Source of the DNA: Cyanobium sp. FGCU52
GTDB taxonomy: Bacteria; Cyanobacteriota; Cyanobacteriia; PCC-6307; Cyanobiaceae
Reading direction: 5' to 3'
Assembly: GCA_024958715.1 (NCBI GenBank)
Contig: JANWUS010000024.1
Coordinates: 62,001-126,000, forward strand
Length of the DNA stretch: 64,000 nt
Shown here in pieces: positions 10,421 through 18,383 of the stretch. The notes beneath the pieces are model-generated. The model was not told where the DNA came from. It worked only from the letters and a program-made list of their open reading frames with translations, and searched no databases. Numbering within the stretch: position 1 is the first letter of the stretch; every line of letters begins with the position of its first letter. The position numbers were made by a program, and so were the translations under genes.

Positions 10421-10774
10421 TCAGGCATGAACGTCGATCACGGCCTGAGGAAGCTGCTCGGCCGCCTCCGCGAGCGCCCGTCGGGCGGCGTAGGCACGGG
10501 TGATCCTGCCCAGCAGGGTCTGGAGGGAGCTGGAGGCGGCGATGCGCTGCAGATCCCCCACCAACGCCAGGCTGCCGTCGGCCTGACGGCCCCAGCCGAG
10601 GCTGCGGCCCCGTCCCACGGCCACCTGCAGCTCCACGCTCACGGCCTCACCGGCGAACCCCTCCAGGACGCCACCGCGCCTGGGATGGAGTCCGAGGGCG
10701 CGGAGGCTGGCCTCCAGGCAGTCGGCGTCCTGGAGGACGGTTGGCAGGATGGAGAGGTGGGACACCGGTGCCAT
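10421..10774 (-). CDS. DUF1257 family protein (Ycf35-like)
   Basis: The product is about 117 residues and begins MAPVSHLSILPTVLQDADCL, matching the start pattern of the cyanobacterial/plastid Ycf35 family (MSHFSxI-x-L-x-D). The later segments LGWGRQADGSLALVGDL and LLGRITRAYA also fit. The function of this family is unknown to me. The frame extends upstream, but that part lies antisense to purN and is arginine/proline-rich, so I start at the second of two nearby ATGs (10774; the other is 10780). It is the first gene of the operon with the M61 peptidase and amidase. Compared with typical Ycf35 it looks diverged. Confidence 0.75.
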   Translation of the reverse strand: MAPVSHLSILPTVLQDADCLEASLRALGLHPRRGGVLEGFAGEAVSVELQVAVGRGRSLGWGRQADGSLALVGDLQRIAASSSLQTLLGRITRAYAARRALAEAAEQLPQAVIDVHA

Positions 10775-11438
10775 GGCCATTGGGGCAGACCCTAGCGATC
10801 CCGGAGCCGGCGTCCAGTGGCCATTGCCACCACCCGGCGGCGATCCGGGACCGGGGCTGCGGCTGGGGGTGATGGCCTCCGGCCACGGCAGCAACTTCGA
10901 GGCGCTGGTGGCCGCCTGTCGCGACGGCCGGCTGGCGGGGCAGGTGGAGCTGCTGGTGGTGAACAACCAGGGTTGCGGCGCCGAGGAACGGGCCCGGCGG
11001 CTGGGGGTGCCCTGCCGCCTGCTCGATCACCGCCGCTTCGAGGGCCGCGAAGCCCTCGACCGGGCCCTGATCGCAGCGTTCCGCGAGGCGGCGGTGGATC
11101 TGGTGGTGATGGCGGGCTGGATGAGGATTGTGACGCCGCTGCTGATCGAGGCGTTCCCCGATCGCCTGCTCAACATCCACCCCTCGCTGCTGCCGAGCTT
11201 CCGCGGCGTGGATGCCATCGGCCAGGCGCTGGCGGCGGGCGTCACCCTGGCGGGCTGCACCGCCCACCTGGTGGCCCCGGAGGTGGACGCCGGGCCGATC
11301 CTGGTGCAGGCGGCGGTGCCGGTGCTCGCCGGCGATGACGCCGACAGCCTGGCGGAGCGGATCCACCGGCAGGAGCACCGCATCCTGCCCCTGGCGGTGC
11401 GGCTGGCGGCGGACCGCCTCAGGGCGCCTCAGGGGTAG
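10773..11438 (+). CDS. purN: Phosphoribosylglycinamide formyltransferase
   Basis: PurN transfers a formyl group from 10-formyl-THF to glycinamide ribonucleotide in de novo purine synthesis. The fold starts with LRLGVMASGHGSNFEALV, and the active-site signature NIHPSLLPSFRG, followed by DAIGQAL, is intact. The GCTAHLVAPEVDAGPILVQ stretch carries the catalytic Asp region. The N-terminal extension before the first strand is about 33 residues and its start is uncertain: ATG 10749, ATG 10773 and TTG 10824 are all possible, the last lying 31 nt after a TAGCGA hexamer. The 5' end abuts the divergent DUF1257 gene. The 3' end overlaps convergent argC by 10 nt. Confidence 0.93.
   Translation: MAIGADPSDPGAGVQWPLPPPGGDPGPGLRLGVMASGHGSNFEALVAACRDGRLAGQVELLVVNNQGCGAEERARRLGVPCRLLDHRRFEGREALDRALIAAFREAAVDLVVMAGWMRIVTPLLIEAFPDRLLNIHPSLLPSFRGVDAIGQALAAGVTLAGCTAHLVAPEVDAGPILVQAAVPVLAGDDADSLAERIHRQEHRILPLAVRLAADRLRAPQG
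10789..10794 (-). promoter_or_regulatory. Candidate -10 element for the DUF1257-M61-amidase operon
   Basis: TAGGGT on the minus strand, 9-15 nt before the two candidate starts of the DUF1257 gene. The opposite strand carries TAGCGA from 10793, which could serve purN. Confidence 0.3.
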
Positions 11439-12493
11439 AAGGGCAGCAGCGGCAGGCCGGTGCCGGCCTCCAGGCCCGCCAGCAGGTTGAGGCACTGCAC
11501 GCCCTGCCCCGCCTGACCCTTCACCAGGTTGTCGATCGCGCTCATCACGATCAGCTGGCCGGTGCGCTGGTCCACCTGCACCGACAGCAGGCAGCGGTTG
11601 GTCTGCCGCACCCACTTGGTGGAGGGGTAGGTGCCCACCGGCAGCACCTCGACGCTGGGGCGATCGCGGTAGGCGGCGCGCAGCAGGGTGGTGCAGTCGT
11701 CGGCGGTGAGGCCCGGATCCCGCAGGCGGGCATAGACGGTGGCCAGCAGGCCGCGCACCATCGGCATCAGGTGGGGTGTGAACTGCAGCTGGATCGGCTG
11801 GCCCGCCACCCGGCCGGCCAGCTGCTCGATTTCGCTGGTGTGGCGGTGACCCACCACGCCGTAGGGGGCGACCGCCTCGGCGGCCTCCGCCAGCAGCAGG
11901 TGCTCCTTGGCCGCCCGGCCGCCGCCGCTGGTGCCGGTCTTGGCATCGATGACGATGCCGCGCGTCTCGATCAGGCCCTGCTTGAGGAAGGGCACAAGGG
12001 CCAGCAGGCTGGCGGTGGGGAAGCAGCCCGGGGCCGCCACCAGCCGCGCGGCACGGATCGCCTCCTCCTCCCACTCGACCAGGCCGTAGACGGCTTCTGA
12101 GCAGAGGTCGCCGTCGCTGCGGGGCACCTGTCGGGCCTCGCTGGCGTACACCTCCTGCCACTGAGCCAGGGAGCGGTAGCGATAGTCGGCGGAAAGATCC
12201 ACCACCTTCATGCCCCGCTCCAGCAGCGGCGGCACCAGGGTGGCGGCGAGGCCGTTGGGCAGGCTCAGCACCGCCAGGTCGGCGGCGGCGGCGATCGCCT
12301 CGGGATCGGGCTTGCGCACCACCGGATCCCCCTCCAGCGGCAGGAAGGGCACCAGCTCGCTCCAGCGCTTGCCACTGCTGCGCTCGCCCCCCAGGAACGT
12401 CACCGAGAATGCAGGGTGGCCGTGGAGCAGGCGCAGCGTCTGCAGCCCTCCGTAGCCACTGGCACCGATCACCGCGACGCGCTTGCCTGCCAT
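11429..12493 (-). CDS. argC: N-acetyl-gamma-glutamyl-phosphate reductase
   Basis: ArgC reduces N-acetylglutamyl-5-phosphate to the semialdehyde with NADPH, the third step of arginine synthesis. The 354-residue length matches the long ArgC type. The N-terminal nucleotide-binding motif VAVIGASGYGG is intact, the catalytic cysteine is in APGCFPTA, and conserved C-terminal segments HRHTSEIEQ and FTPHLMPMVRG are present. It is a single gene, convergent with purN and divergent from ribBA with about 44 nt between starts, a stretch that holds candidate -10 hexamers on both strands. Confidence 0.97.
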   Translation of the reverse strand: MAGKRVAVIGASGYGGLQTLRLLHGHPAFSVTFLGGERSSGKRWSELVPFLPLEGDPVVRKPDPEAIAAAADLAVLSLPNGLAATLVPPLLERGMKVVDLSADYRYRSLAQWQEVYASEARQVPRSDGDLCSEAVYGLVEWEEEAIRAARLVAAPGCFPTASLLALVPFLKQGLIETRGIVIDAKTGTSGGGRAAKEHLLLAEAAEAVAPYGVVGHRHTSEIEQLAGRVAGQPIQLQFTPHLMPMVRGLLATVYARLRDPGLTADDCTTLLRAAYRDRPSVEVLPVGTYPSTKWVRQTNRCLLSVQVDQRTGQLIVMSAIDNLVKGQAGQGVQCLNLLAGLEAGTGLPLLPFYP

Positions 12494-12515
12494 GCCGAAG
12501 CAACGGGAACGGCCG

Positions 12516-12521
12516 ATCGTA
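12516..12521 (-). promoter_or_regulatory. Candidate -10 element for argC
   Basis: TACGAT on the minus strand, 22 nt upstream of the argC ATG, matching the TANNNT pattern. Confidence 0.4.
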
Positions 12522-12529
12522 CCGGGCTC

Positions 12530-12535
12530 TATAAA
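12530..12535 (+). promoter_or_regulatory. Candidate -10 element (TATAAA) for ribBA
   Basis: TATAAA lies immediately before the most upstream GTG of ribBA. If it is the -10 box, transcription would begin at or after that GTG, and the real start would be an internal TTG (12592) or GTG (12634). Confidence 0.4.
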
Positions 12536-12537
12536 GA

Positions 12538-14307
12538 GTGATTGCGGGGCCCACGCCGGACGGCCGTTCCCGCCCCCTGCCGTCGCTCCCCTTGACCCTC
12601 CTTTCCTCCTCCCCCCGCGATGGCACCGGTGCGGTGCCCCAGGATCCGGCGCCGATCCGGTTCGACGCGGTTGCTGATGCCCTCGCCGCGATCCGCAACG
12701 GTGAATCGATCGTTGTGGTCGATGACGAGAACCGCGAGAACGAAGGCGATCTGATCTGCGCTGCCCAGTTCGCCACCCCCCAGCAGATCAACTTCATGGC
12801 CACCGAGGCCCGGGGGCTGATCTGCCTGGCGATGGAGGGGCAGCGCCTGGATGCCCTCGATCTGCCGCTGATGGTGGATCGCAACACCGACAGCAACCAG
12901 ACCGCCTTCACCGTGAGCGTGGATGCCGGTCCGGAGAACGGCGTCAGCACGGGAATCTCCGCCGAGGACCGGGCCCGCACGATCCAGGTGGCGATCCATC
13001 CGGAGACCCGGCCGGCGGACCTGCGCCGCCCCGGCCACATCTTTCCCCTGCGGGCCCGCGAGGGCGGGGTGCTCAAGCGGGCCGGCCACACCGAAGCCGC
13101 CGTGGATCTGGCCCGCCTCGCCGGGCTCTATCCCGCCGGTGTGATCTGTGAGATCCAGAACGCCGACGGTTCGATGGCCCGTCTGCCCCAGCTGGTGGAC
13201 TACGCCCGTCGCCACGGGCTGAGGCTGATCTCGATCGCCGATCTGATCCGCTACCGCCTCGACACCGAGCGCTTCGTGCGCCGCCAGGCGGAGGCCAGCC
13301 TGCCGAGCAGCTTCGGGCAGTTCCGGGCGATCGGCTACCGCAACGAACTCGACGGCAGCGAGCACGTGGCGATCGTGAAGGGCTACCCGGAGCGGGCTGA
13401 AGGGCCGGTGCTGGTGCGGGTGCACTCCGAATGCCTCACGGGCGATGCCTTCGGCTCCCTGCGCTGCGACTGCCGCCCCCAGCTGGAGGCGGCGCTGCGG
13501 ATGATCGAGGCGGCCGGCGAGGGGGTGGTGGTGTACCTGCGCCAGGAAGGGCGGGGCATCGGCCTGATCAACAAGCTCAAGGCCTACGGCCTCCAGGACG
13601 GGGGCCTGGACACGGTGGAGGCCAACGAACGGCTGGGCTTCCCCGCCGACCTGCGCAACTACGGCGTGGGCGCCCAGATCCTCAGCGATCTGGGCGTGCA
13701 CCGGCTGCGGTTGATCACCAACAACCCGCGCAAGATCGCTGGCCTCGGCGGGTATGGCCTGCAGGTGGAAGATCGCATCCCCCTGGTGATGGATGCCGGC
13801 ACCCACAATGCCGAGTACCTGCGGGTGAAGCGCACCAAGCTGGGCCACCTGATGGAGGAGGCGGCCCACGGCGTGACCGCGGTGCTGGGCTGGCATGGCC
13901 CCCACGACCCCCTGCTGGGGGCGAGCCGGCTTGAGAGCCTGCGGGACTGGGCCCAGCGGAAGGGGCTTCTGCTGGAGCGCGAGGAGGATCCAAGGCTGCT
14001 CGCTCTCCTCGACCGTCCGGGGCTGGCTCTGCTGCTGGCCGCCCACCAGAACCGCCAGCTCACTGCCGCCGACCTGGCCGGTGCGCTGATGGAGATGGCA
14101 CGCTGGCATGGCACGACCGGGGTGCAGCTGCTGCTGGCGCCCGATGCCCGGCGCAAGGGCCACCCCAGCGTCAACCTGGAAGCGGAGCGGAGGCCCCTGG
14201 CGGATCTCGCCCCCACCGCCCCGGAAACGGCGGATGGAGCAGGCGGGGAGAACCTCGCCTGTCCCCTCCTCAACCTGACCCCCGGCGCCTTCATCGTCTG
14301 GTCCTGA
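12538..14307 (+). CDS. ribBA: Bifunctional 3,4-dihydroxy-2-butanone-4-phosphate synthase / GTP cyclohydrolase II
   Basis: The protein makes both precursors of riboflavin. The N-terminal RibB domain (about residues 40-240) has the signature [11 protein letters not shown]. The RibA domain (about 245-445) has the zinc-site motif HSECLTGD followed by RCDCRPQL, and the [10 protein letters not shown] loop. A further C-terminal extension of about 140 residues is common in cyanobacterial RibBA; its role is unknown to me. The first 38 residues precede the conserved domain and may not be translated: a TATAAA hexamer abuts the GTG used here, and in-frame TTG 12592 and GTG 12634 are plausible starts. No FMN riboswitch is recognisable in the short leader. 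Confidence 0.95.
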   Translation: MIAGPTPDGRSRPLPSLPLTLLSSSPRDGTGAVPQDPAPIRFDAVADALAAIRNGESIVVVDDENRENEGDLICAAQFATPQQINFMATEARGLICLAMEGQRLDALDLPLMVDRNTDSNQTAFTVSVDAGPENGVSTGISAEDRARTIQVAIHPETRPADLRRPGHIFPLRAREGGVLKRAGHTEAAVDLARLAGLYPAGVICEIQNADGSMARLPQLVDYARRHGLRLISIADLIRYRLDTERFVRRQAEASLPSSFGQFRAIGYRNELDGSEHVAIVKGYPERAEGPVLVRVHSECLTGDAFGSLRCDCRPQLEAALRMIEAAGEGVVVYLRQEGRGIGLINKLKAYGLQDGGLDTVEANERLGFPADLRNYGVGAQILSDLGVHRLRLITNNPRKIAGLGGYGLQVEDRIPLVMDAGTHNAEYLRVKRTKLGHLMEEAAHGVTAVLGWHGPHDPLLGASRLESLRDWAQRKGLLLEREEDPRLLALLDRPGLALLLAAHQNRQLTAADLAGALMEMARWHGTTGVQLLLAPDARRKGHPSVNLEAERRPLADLAPTAPETADGAGGENLACPLLNLTPGAFIVWS

Positions 14308-14420
14308 AGGACGTTCCGCCCTGCTGCCGCGGAGCATCCTCACCGCGTGATTGCACCACAGGGCCCTCGCCGTCGCAAAGCTGGGCAGGGTGAAGGATCG
14401 CGCGGCGAGTCGGCGAGGGA

Positions 14421-16982
14421 ATGGGTCAGGCCAGCCACCATGTCCGCAGAGTGATGAGCTTCCGGAACGATCCGGGCCGGCTCTCGCTGGAGACGCTGCT
14501 CACGGGAACAGCCCTGTGGCTGACCTTCCTCTACCTGATGCAGGAAGGGGCGGCTGCAGCCGGCTCGATCAACGCACAGCTGGGCAGCGGACAGCCCCCC
14601 GACGGTGACACGGGGGCAACCGCCATGGACCGGACGCCCATCCGCACAGGCAGCGAGGGTGAGAGGCGTTCCCTTGTTGCACCGGAGGCACGGTTCGCCG
14701 AGGGCCAAACTCCAGCCGCCGGCTCGGCCGTCGGCGACAGCCCGGACTCCGCAGCCGGCGGCGGGGGCTGGTCGCAGGCGCCGGTGGGCCACAGGGTTGT
14801 CCCCTCCCCGGGCCTCCAGGACCAGGGGGGAGCGGTGCCGGGCACCGGCTCGCTGGCGGCCGGCACCCTTCCTCTCCCCTGGGACGCCTCCTCAGGCAAT
14901 TCCTCGGAGCGGAGATCCACCGGGCAGGGCCAGGGATCCGATCGCCCAGGGGTGAAGGAGGGGACACCGGTGGATGTTGCGGCCCCGCCGCTGGCCGCAG
15001 ATCCCCCTGTCGTGGTGCCGGCGGTCGAATCCGCCCCCGCGGTGGTGCCGGAGGTGCCGGGGTTCAGGGTGCTCGTCAGGAGTTCCGACAGCCTCGTCAG
15101 CCGCTCGGTGGAGGGGCAGGCCCAGGCCAGCTACCACCAGTCCCTCGGCGCCATCACCGATGCCGTGATCGACCTGCGCGACACCCCCGCACCGGAGGTG
15201 AGGGTGGGCTCCGAGCGCGATCTGCAGCTGCTGGCCCTCTCGGTGCTCGAGGATGCCGAGCTGGTTGTGGAGATCAGCAATACCGGTCTGCAGCGCACCA
15301 GCCTGCTGCTGGGTCCGGAGTTCAACGACATCCGGGTCCTGGTCTCCGATGTCATCGACCTGGCGCTGATGGCCGGCGACCTGGCCAGGGGGCAGATCCA
15401 GCAGAGCCTGGTGGGGATGCAGGACAGTCGGCTCGAGGATGCCGGCGGCGGCGGCGCGCTGGAACTCAGCGCCCTGGCCGAGGTGCAGCTGACGGCATCC
15501 GAAGCGGGATCGCAGCTGCTGCTGGACGTCGATCTGCTCGCGCAGGCCATGCAGGACAGCGTCGTTCTGCTGGGGAACGGAGACGACCGGGTGACGATCG
15601 ACAGTGGCTTCCGCCGCGGCGAGGGAGGGAACACCCTCGAGCTGCGGGGCCGGGCACTCGGACTGGTGCACAGCCTGCTCGACGCCGGTGGCGGAGATGA
15701 CCAGGTGAGCATCGCGACCTGGCTGGAGCAAGCCTCGCCTGCCGCGCTGGAGCGGATCGCCATGCTGGAGTCCACCATCCAGCTGGGGGAAGGAGACGAC
15801 CTGCTGAGCCTGCAGGGCGCCGTGATCGGATCCAGCATCGATCCCGGCGGCGGTACCAATGCCGTGCGGATCGTCGGAGCGGTGCGGGACTCGGTGCTGA
15901 ACCTGAGTGCGGACTCCAACACGTCCGTCGGGCTGGTCGAACACGACGATTCGCTCGCGGTCGCCTTGCCGGAAGACGCCCGGGCAACCGTGGACCTTCA
16001 GCTGGGGAGCGGCGACGATCTGATCCTGCTGCCCGGAGCCGGCCTGGAGGGCTCGGTGGACGGGGGGGCGGGGCTCGACACACTGAGGGTGCCCTCCGTG
16101 GCCACGCCGGCACCGATGTCCATCAGCCTGGATGGTCCAGGGGCCGGCCTGATCGGCAGGCTGGGGTTTGAGGGAATCGAGAACCTGTCCCTCGCCGACG
16201 GCGACGACCGTGTCTCCATCGGGGTCAAGGGGATCCTCTTCGGGGTGCTGGAAGCGGGGGGTGGCTTGGACAGGCTCGACTACGCAGCCTGGCAGGAGCC
16301 GGTGCATGTCGATCTGGTCAAGGGCCTGGCGAGCGGCATCCTGGGGGGCATCGGCGGCTTCGAGGCGGTGGCGGGCGGCAGCGGCAACGACTGGCTGATC
16401 GCTGCCGGCGAAACCGTGGAACTGGTCGGGGGCGATGGGGACGACCAGATCGACCTCGATCTCTCGGCGTCCGTGTCGGCCGGGACGTCGGACACAGCCG
16501 CCTGGGTCATCCACGGCGGTGGGGGACGCGACCGCTTCGTCCTGTCCGGCATGGAGGTCATCCGCCGGATGGCTTACGCCGGCGAGCGTGCCCTGCCCGT
16601 CCTGGCCGATCTGGACAGGAGTGGCCCCGCGGACGGTGGCATCGGACTCACCGACCGCCTGGCGTGGCGAAGGGACGGAATCCTGGTGGACAAGGGGGGA
16701 GAGGAGGTGCTCGACGAGCTGACGCCCGCGGGACTCGAGGGCATCGGCCAGCCCAGCTTGCTGCCGATCGCTCCTCTCGATCAGCTGATCAGCGGCATGG
16801 CCACCCAGACCGGCGGCACGGATCAGTTGGCGATCGCCACCGGGGATCTCAGCAGCCGGCTGGTGCTGCTGGGGTCCGACCGGAGCATCACCGCCATCGC
16901 CGATCTTCCCGGCTTCCGCACACCGCCCATCGGCCCCGACACCGTCCCTGTCTCCGGTGCCACCCCCGGCGCCATGGCCTGA
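14421..16982 (+). CDS. Large RTX-like repeat protein with N-terminal membrane segment
   Basis: I do not recognise a named family. The 853-residue protein has one hydrophobic segment at about residues 27-41, then a Pro/Gly/Ser-rich low-complexity stretch to about 215, then a repeat region. There, acidic GxGDD-type turns occur at about residues 385, 423, 456, 529, 549, 592, 613, 653 and 671, usually in the frame S-x-h-x-x-G-x-G-D-D-x-h-x-h. These resemble RTX calcium-binding turns but recur every 20-70 residues instead of every nine. ATG 14421 follows a GAGG-like site; ATG 14454 is an alternative. It converges on the hlyD-like gene with 9 nt between stops, so it may be a third surface protein linked to the secretion locus. 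Confidence 0.7.
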   Translation: MGQASHHVRRVMSFRNDPGRLSLETLLTGTALWLTFLYLMQEGAAAAGSINAQLGSGQPPDGDTGATAMDRTPIRTGSEGERRSLVAPEARFAEGQTPAAGSAVGDSPDSAAGGGGWSQAPVGHRVVPSPGLQDQGGAVPGTGSLAAGTLPLPWDASSGNSSERRSTGQGQGSDRPGVKEGTPVDVAAPPLAADPPVVVPAVESAPAVVPEVPGFRVLVRSSDSLVSRSVEGQAQASYHQSLGAITDAVIDLRDTPAPEVRVGSERDLQLLALSVLEDAELVVEISNTGLQRTSLLLGPEFNDIRVLVSDVIDLALMAGDLARGQIQQSLVGMQDSRLEDAGGGGALELSALAEVQLTASEAGSQLLLDVDLLAQAMQDSVVLLGNGDDRVTIDSGFRRGEGGNTLELRGRALGLVHSLLDAGGGDDQVSIATWLEQASPAALERIAMLESTIQLGEGDDLLSLQGAVIGSSIDPGGGTNAVRIVGAVRDSVLNLSADSNTSVGLVEHDDSLAVALPEDARATVDLQLGSGDDLILLPGAGLEGSVDGGAGLDTLRVPSVATPAPMSISLDGPGAGLIGRLGFEGIENLSLADGDDRVSIGVKGILFGVLEAGGGLDRLDYAAWQEPVHVDLVKGLASGILGGIGGFEAVAGGSGNDWLIAAGETVELVGGDGDDQIDLDLSASVSAGTSDTAAWVIHGGGGRDRFVLSGMEVIRRMAYAGERALPVLADLDRSGPADGGIGLTDRLAWRRDGILVDKGGEEVLDELTPAGLEGIGQPSLLPIAPLDQLISGMATQTGGTDQLAIATGDLSSRLVLLGSDRSITAIADLPGFRTPPIGPDTVPVSGATPGAMA
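15573..16445 (+). repeat. RTX-like acidic turns, widely spaced
   Basis: Nine GxGDD or GxGLD-type turns encoded inside the 853-residue protein. Examples are GNGDD, GGGDD, GEGDD, GSGDD and GDGDD. The clearest three are 33-38 residues apart, unlike tandem nonapeptides. Confidence 0.6.
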
Positions 16983-16991
16983 TCCGGGGCC

Positions 16992-18383
16992 TCAGCGCAT
17001 GGTGCGGGTGGCGTCGATGAAGCCGCCGAAGCGGTCGTTGAGCAGGGCCAGCAGCGGTCTGGACCCCAGCTGAACCAGCCCCGTGACGGCCATGCCGGCC
17101 TGGAGGGAGTAGCCACGGCCGTGGCGCTCGAGCGTCAGGCGGTGCAGTCGCACCAGAACAGGGAAGGATTCCTGGCCGGTGCGCGGATCGGGGGGCAGGG
17201 CATCCGCCCCCACCCGGACCACGGTGCCCTTGAGGGAGCCGTAATCCGTGAACGGCAGCGAATCCACACGGACTTCGACCGGCAGCCCAGGCCGAAGAAA
17301 GGCGATGTCGTGGTTGGAGATCGCCAGTTCCGCCTCCAGCCCCTCCTGGCCCACCAGGCGCAGCAGGGGCTGCCCCGGGGTGGAGAGCTCCCCGGCCCGT
17401 GCCTGGAGGTCGAAGATCCGACCCGGGCGAGGGGCCACAACCCGCCCCAGACGAAGCCGCTCCTCCACCTGGGAGAGGCGTGTCGAGATCTCCAGCAGCC
17501 GGGAGCGGGCCTCGTCATGGCGTTCCCACAGCCGACGGCTGTTGTCGGTGTCCACCTGGTCCCGGACGAGCAGGCTCTCGCTCACCCCGCTGCCGGCCGC
17601 GGCGAGTTGCTGCTCGGTGCGGCGGATGGTGCTGAGCAGGTCCAGCTGACGTTCGTCCTGCCGTTCCAGTTCGAGATGGGAGATCGCCCCCTCCCGGGCC
17701 AGCTGCTCCATCCGCTTGCGGATGTTGGCATTGAGGGCATAACGGGCCCGCAGAGCTACGAGCACGTCCGCCTGCTCCTGCTGCCCCGCCACGCTGCGAT
17801 GCAGCCGCTCCAGCGCCACGCGCTGGCGGAGCTCAAGGTCCCTGCGCTCGAGAGCCAGCAGCTGCCGCTCCTCACGACTGGCGCTCGGCAGGGGAGGCAG
17901 TCCCAGCTGCAGCGCCGTCTGGTTCACCTGCCGGCGCTGGAGGTCCGCCTGCAGGAGCAGGTCGTGCCATTCGCGCCGCGACTGCCGGTCGTCGAAGTCC
18001 ACCAGCACCTGACCGGCCTTCACGGTCTGGCCGTCCCGGACGTGCACCTTTCGGATCGGTGCGGTGAACGGGGGCAGGACGGCGAGGCTGCCGCCGATGG
18101 GCCGCAGCTTGCCGTTGGCGCTGAGCGAGGAGTCGACCCGGGCCACGGCCCCGTAGATCACGCCGAAGCCCGTCAGTCCGATCAGGCTCCAGACGATGGC
18201 GCGGCTCCAGCCGCGGGTGGAGCGGGGCAGATGGGTACGGCGGCGCTGGTGGGAGAGGCGCATCCCCTGCAGCGGAGTCGACCCGGGGGTTGCCTCCCCA
18301 GGGGGCGCTGCGACGGACCGGGCCCCTACGTTCGCCGGCACCGCGCCGTTCCCCTGGCCGTGGCCGTTGCTGGAGGGGCTCAT
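16992..18383 (-). CDS. HlyD-family periplasmic adaptor of a type I secretion system
   Basis: HlyD-type proteins bridge an inner-membrane ABC exporter and a TolC-like outer-membrane channel. The 463-residue protein has a cytoplasmic N-terminus of about 60 residues, one transmembrane helix at about 62-80, a first lipoyl half (FTAPIRKVHVRDGQTVKAGQVLVDFD), a long helical hairpin rich in Arg/Glu/Leu at about 130-310, the second lipoyl half (VVAPRPGRIFDLQARAGELS), and a beta-barrel C-terminus ending near LGSRPLLALLNDRFGGF. Its start overlaps the stop of the exporter gene by 4 nt. No TolC gene lies in the window, so the channel must be encoded elsewhere. Confidence 0.93.
   Translation of the reverse strand: MSPSSNGHGQGNGAVPANVGARSVAAPPGEATPGSTPLQGMRLSHQRRRTHLPRSTRGWSRAIVWSLIGLTGFGVIYGAVARVDSSLSANGKLRPIGGSLAVLPPFTAPIRKVHVRDGQTVKAGQVLVDFDDRQSRREWHDLLLQADLQRRQVNQTALQLGLPPLPSASREERQLLALERRDLELRQRVALERLHRSVAGQQEQADVLVALRARYALNANIRKRMEQLAREGAISHLELERQDERQLDLLSTIRRTEQQLAAAGSGVSESLLVRDQVDTDNSRRLWERHDEARSRLLEISTRLSQVEERLRLGRVVAPRPGRIFDLQARAGELSTPGQPLLRLVGQEGLEAELAISNHDIAFLRPGLPVEVRVDSLPFTDYGSLKGTVVRVGADALPPDPRTGQESFPVLVRLHRLTLERHGRGYSLQAGMAVTGLVQLGSRPLLALLNDRFGGFIDATRTMR

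Noticed and set aside
12494-12633. FMN riboswitch upstream of ribBA
   Set aside because: The leader is too short and shows none of the conserved RFN-element helices.
12529-14343. 604-codon frame antisense to ribBA
   Set aside because: Covers the same DNA as a clear RibBA; its composition is that of a third-position GC shadow.
14892-16514. 540-codon antisense frame within the 853-residue protein gene
   Set aside because: The plus-strand product has repeat structure and a hydrophobic segment; the minus product has only low-complexity His/Asp/Gln.
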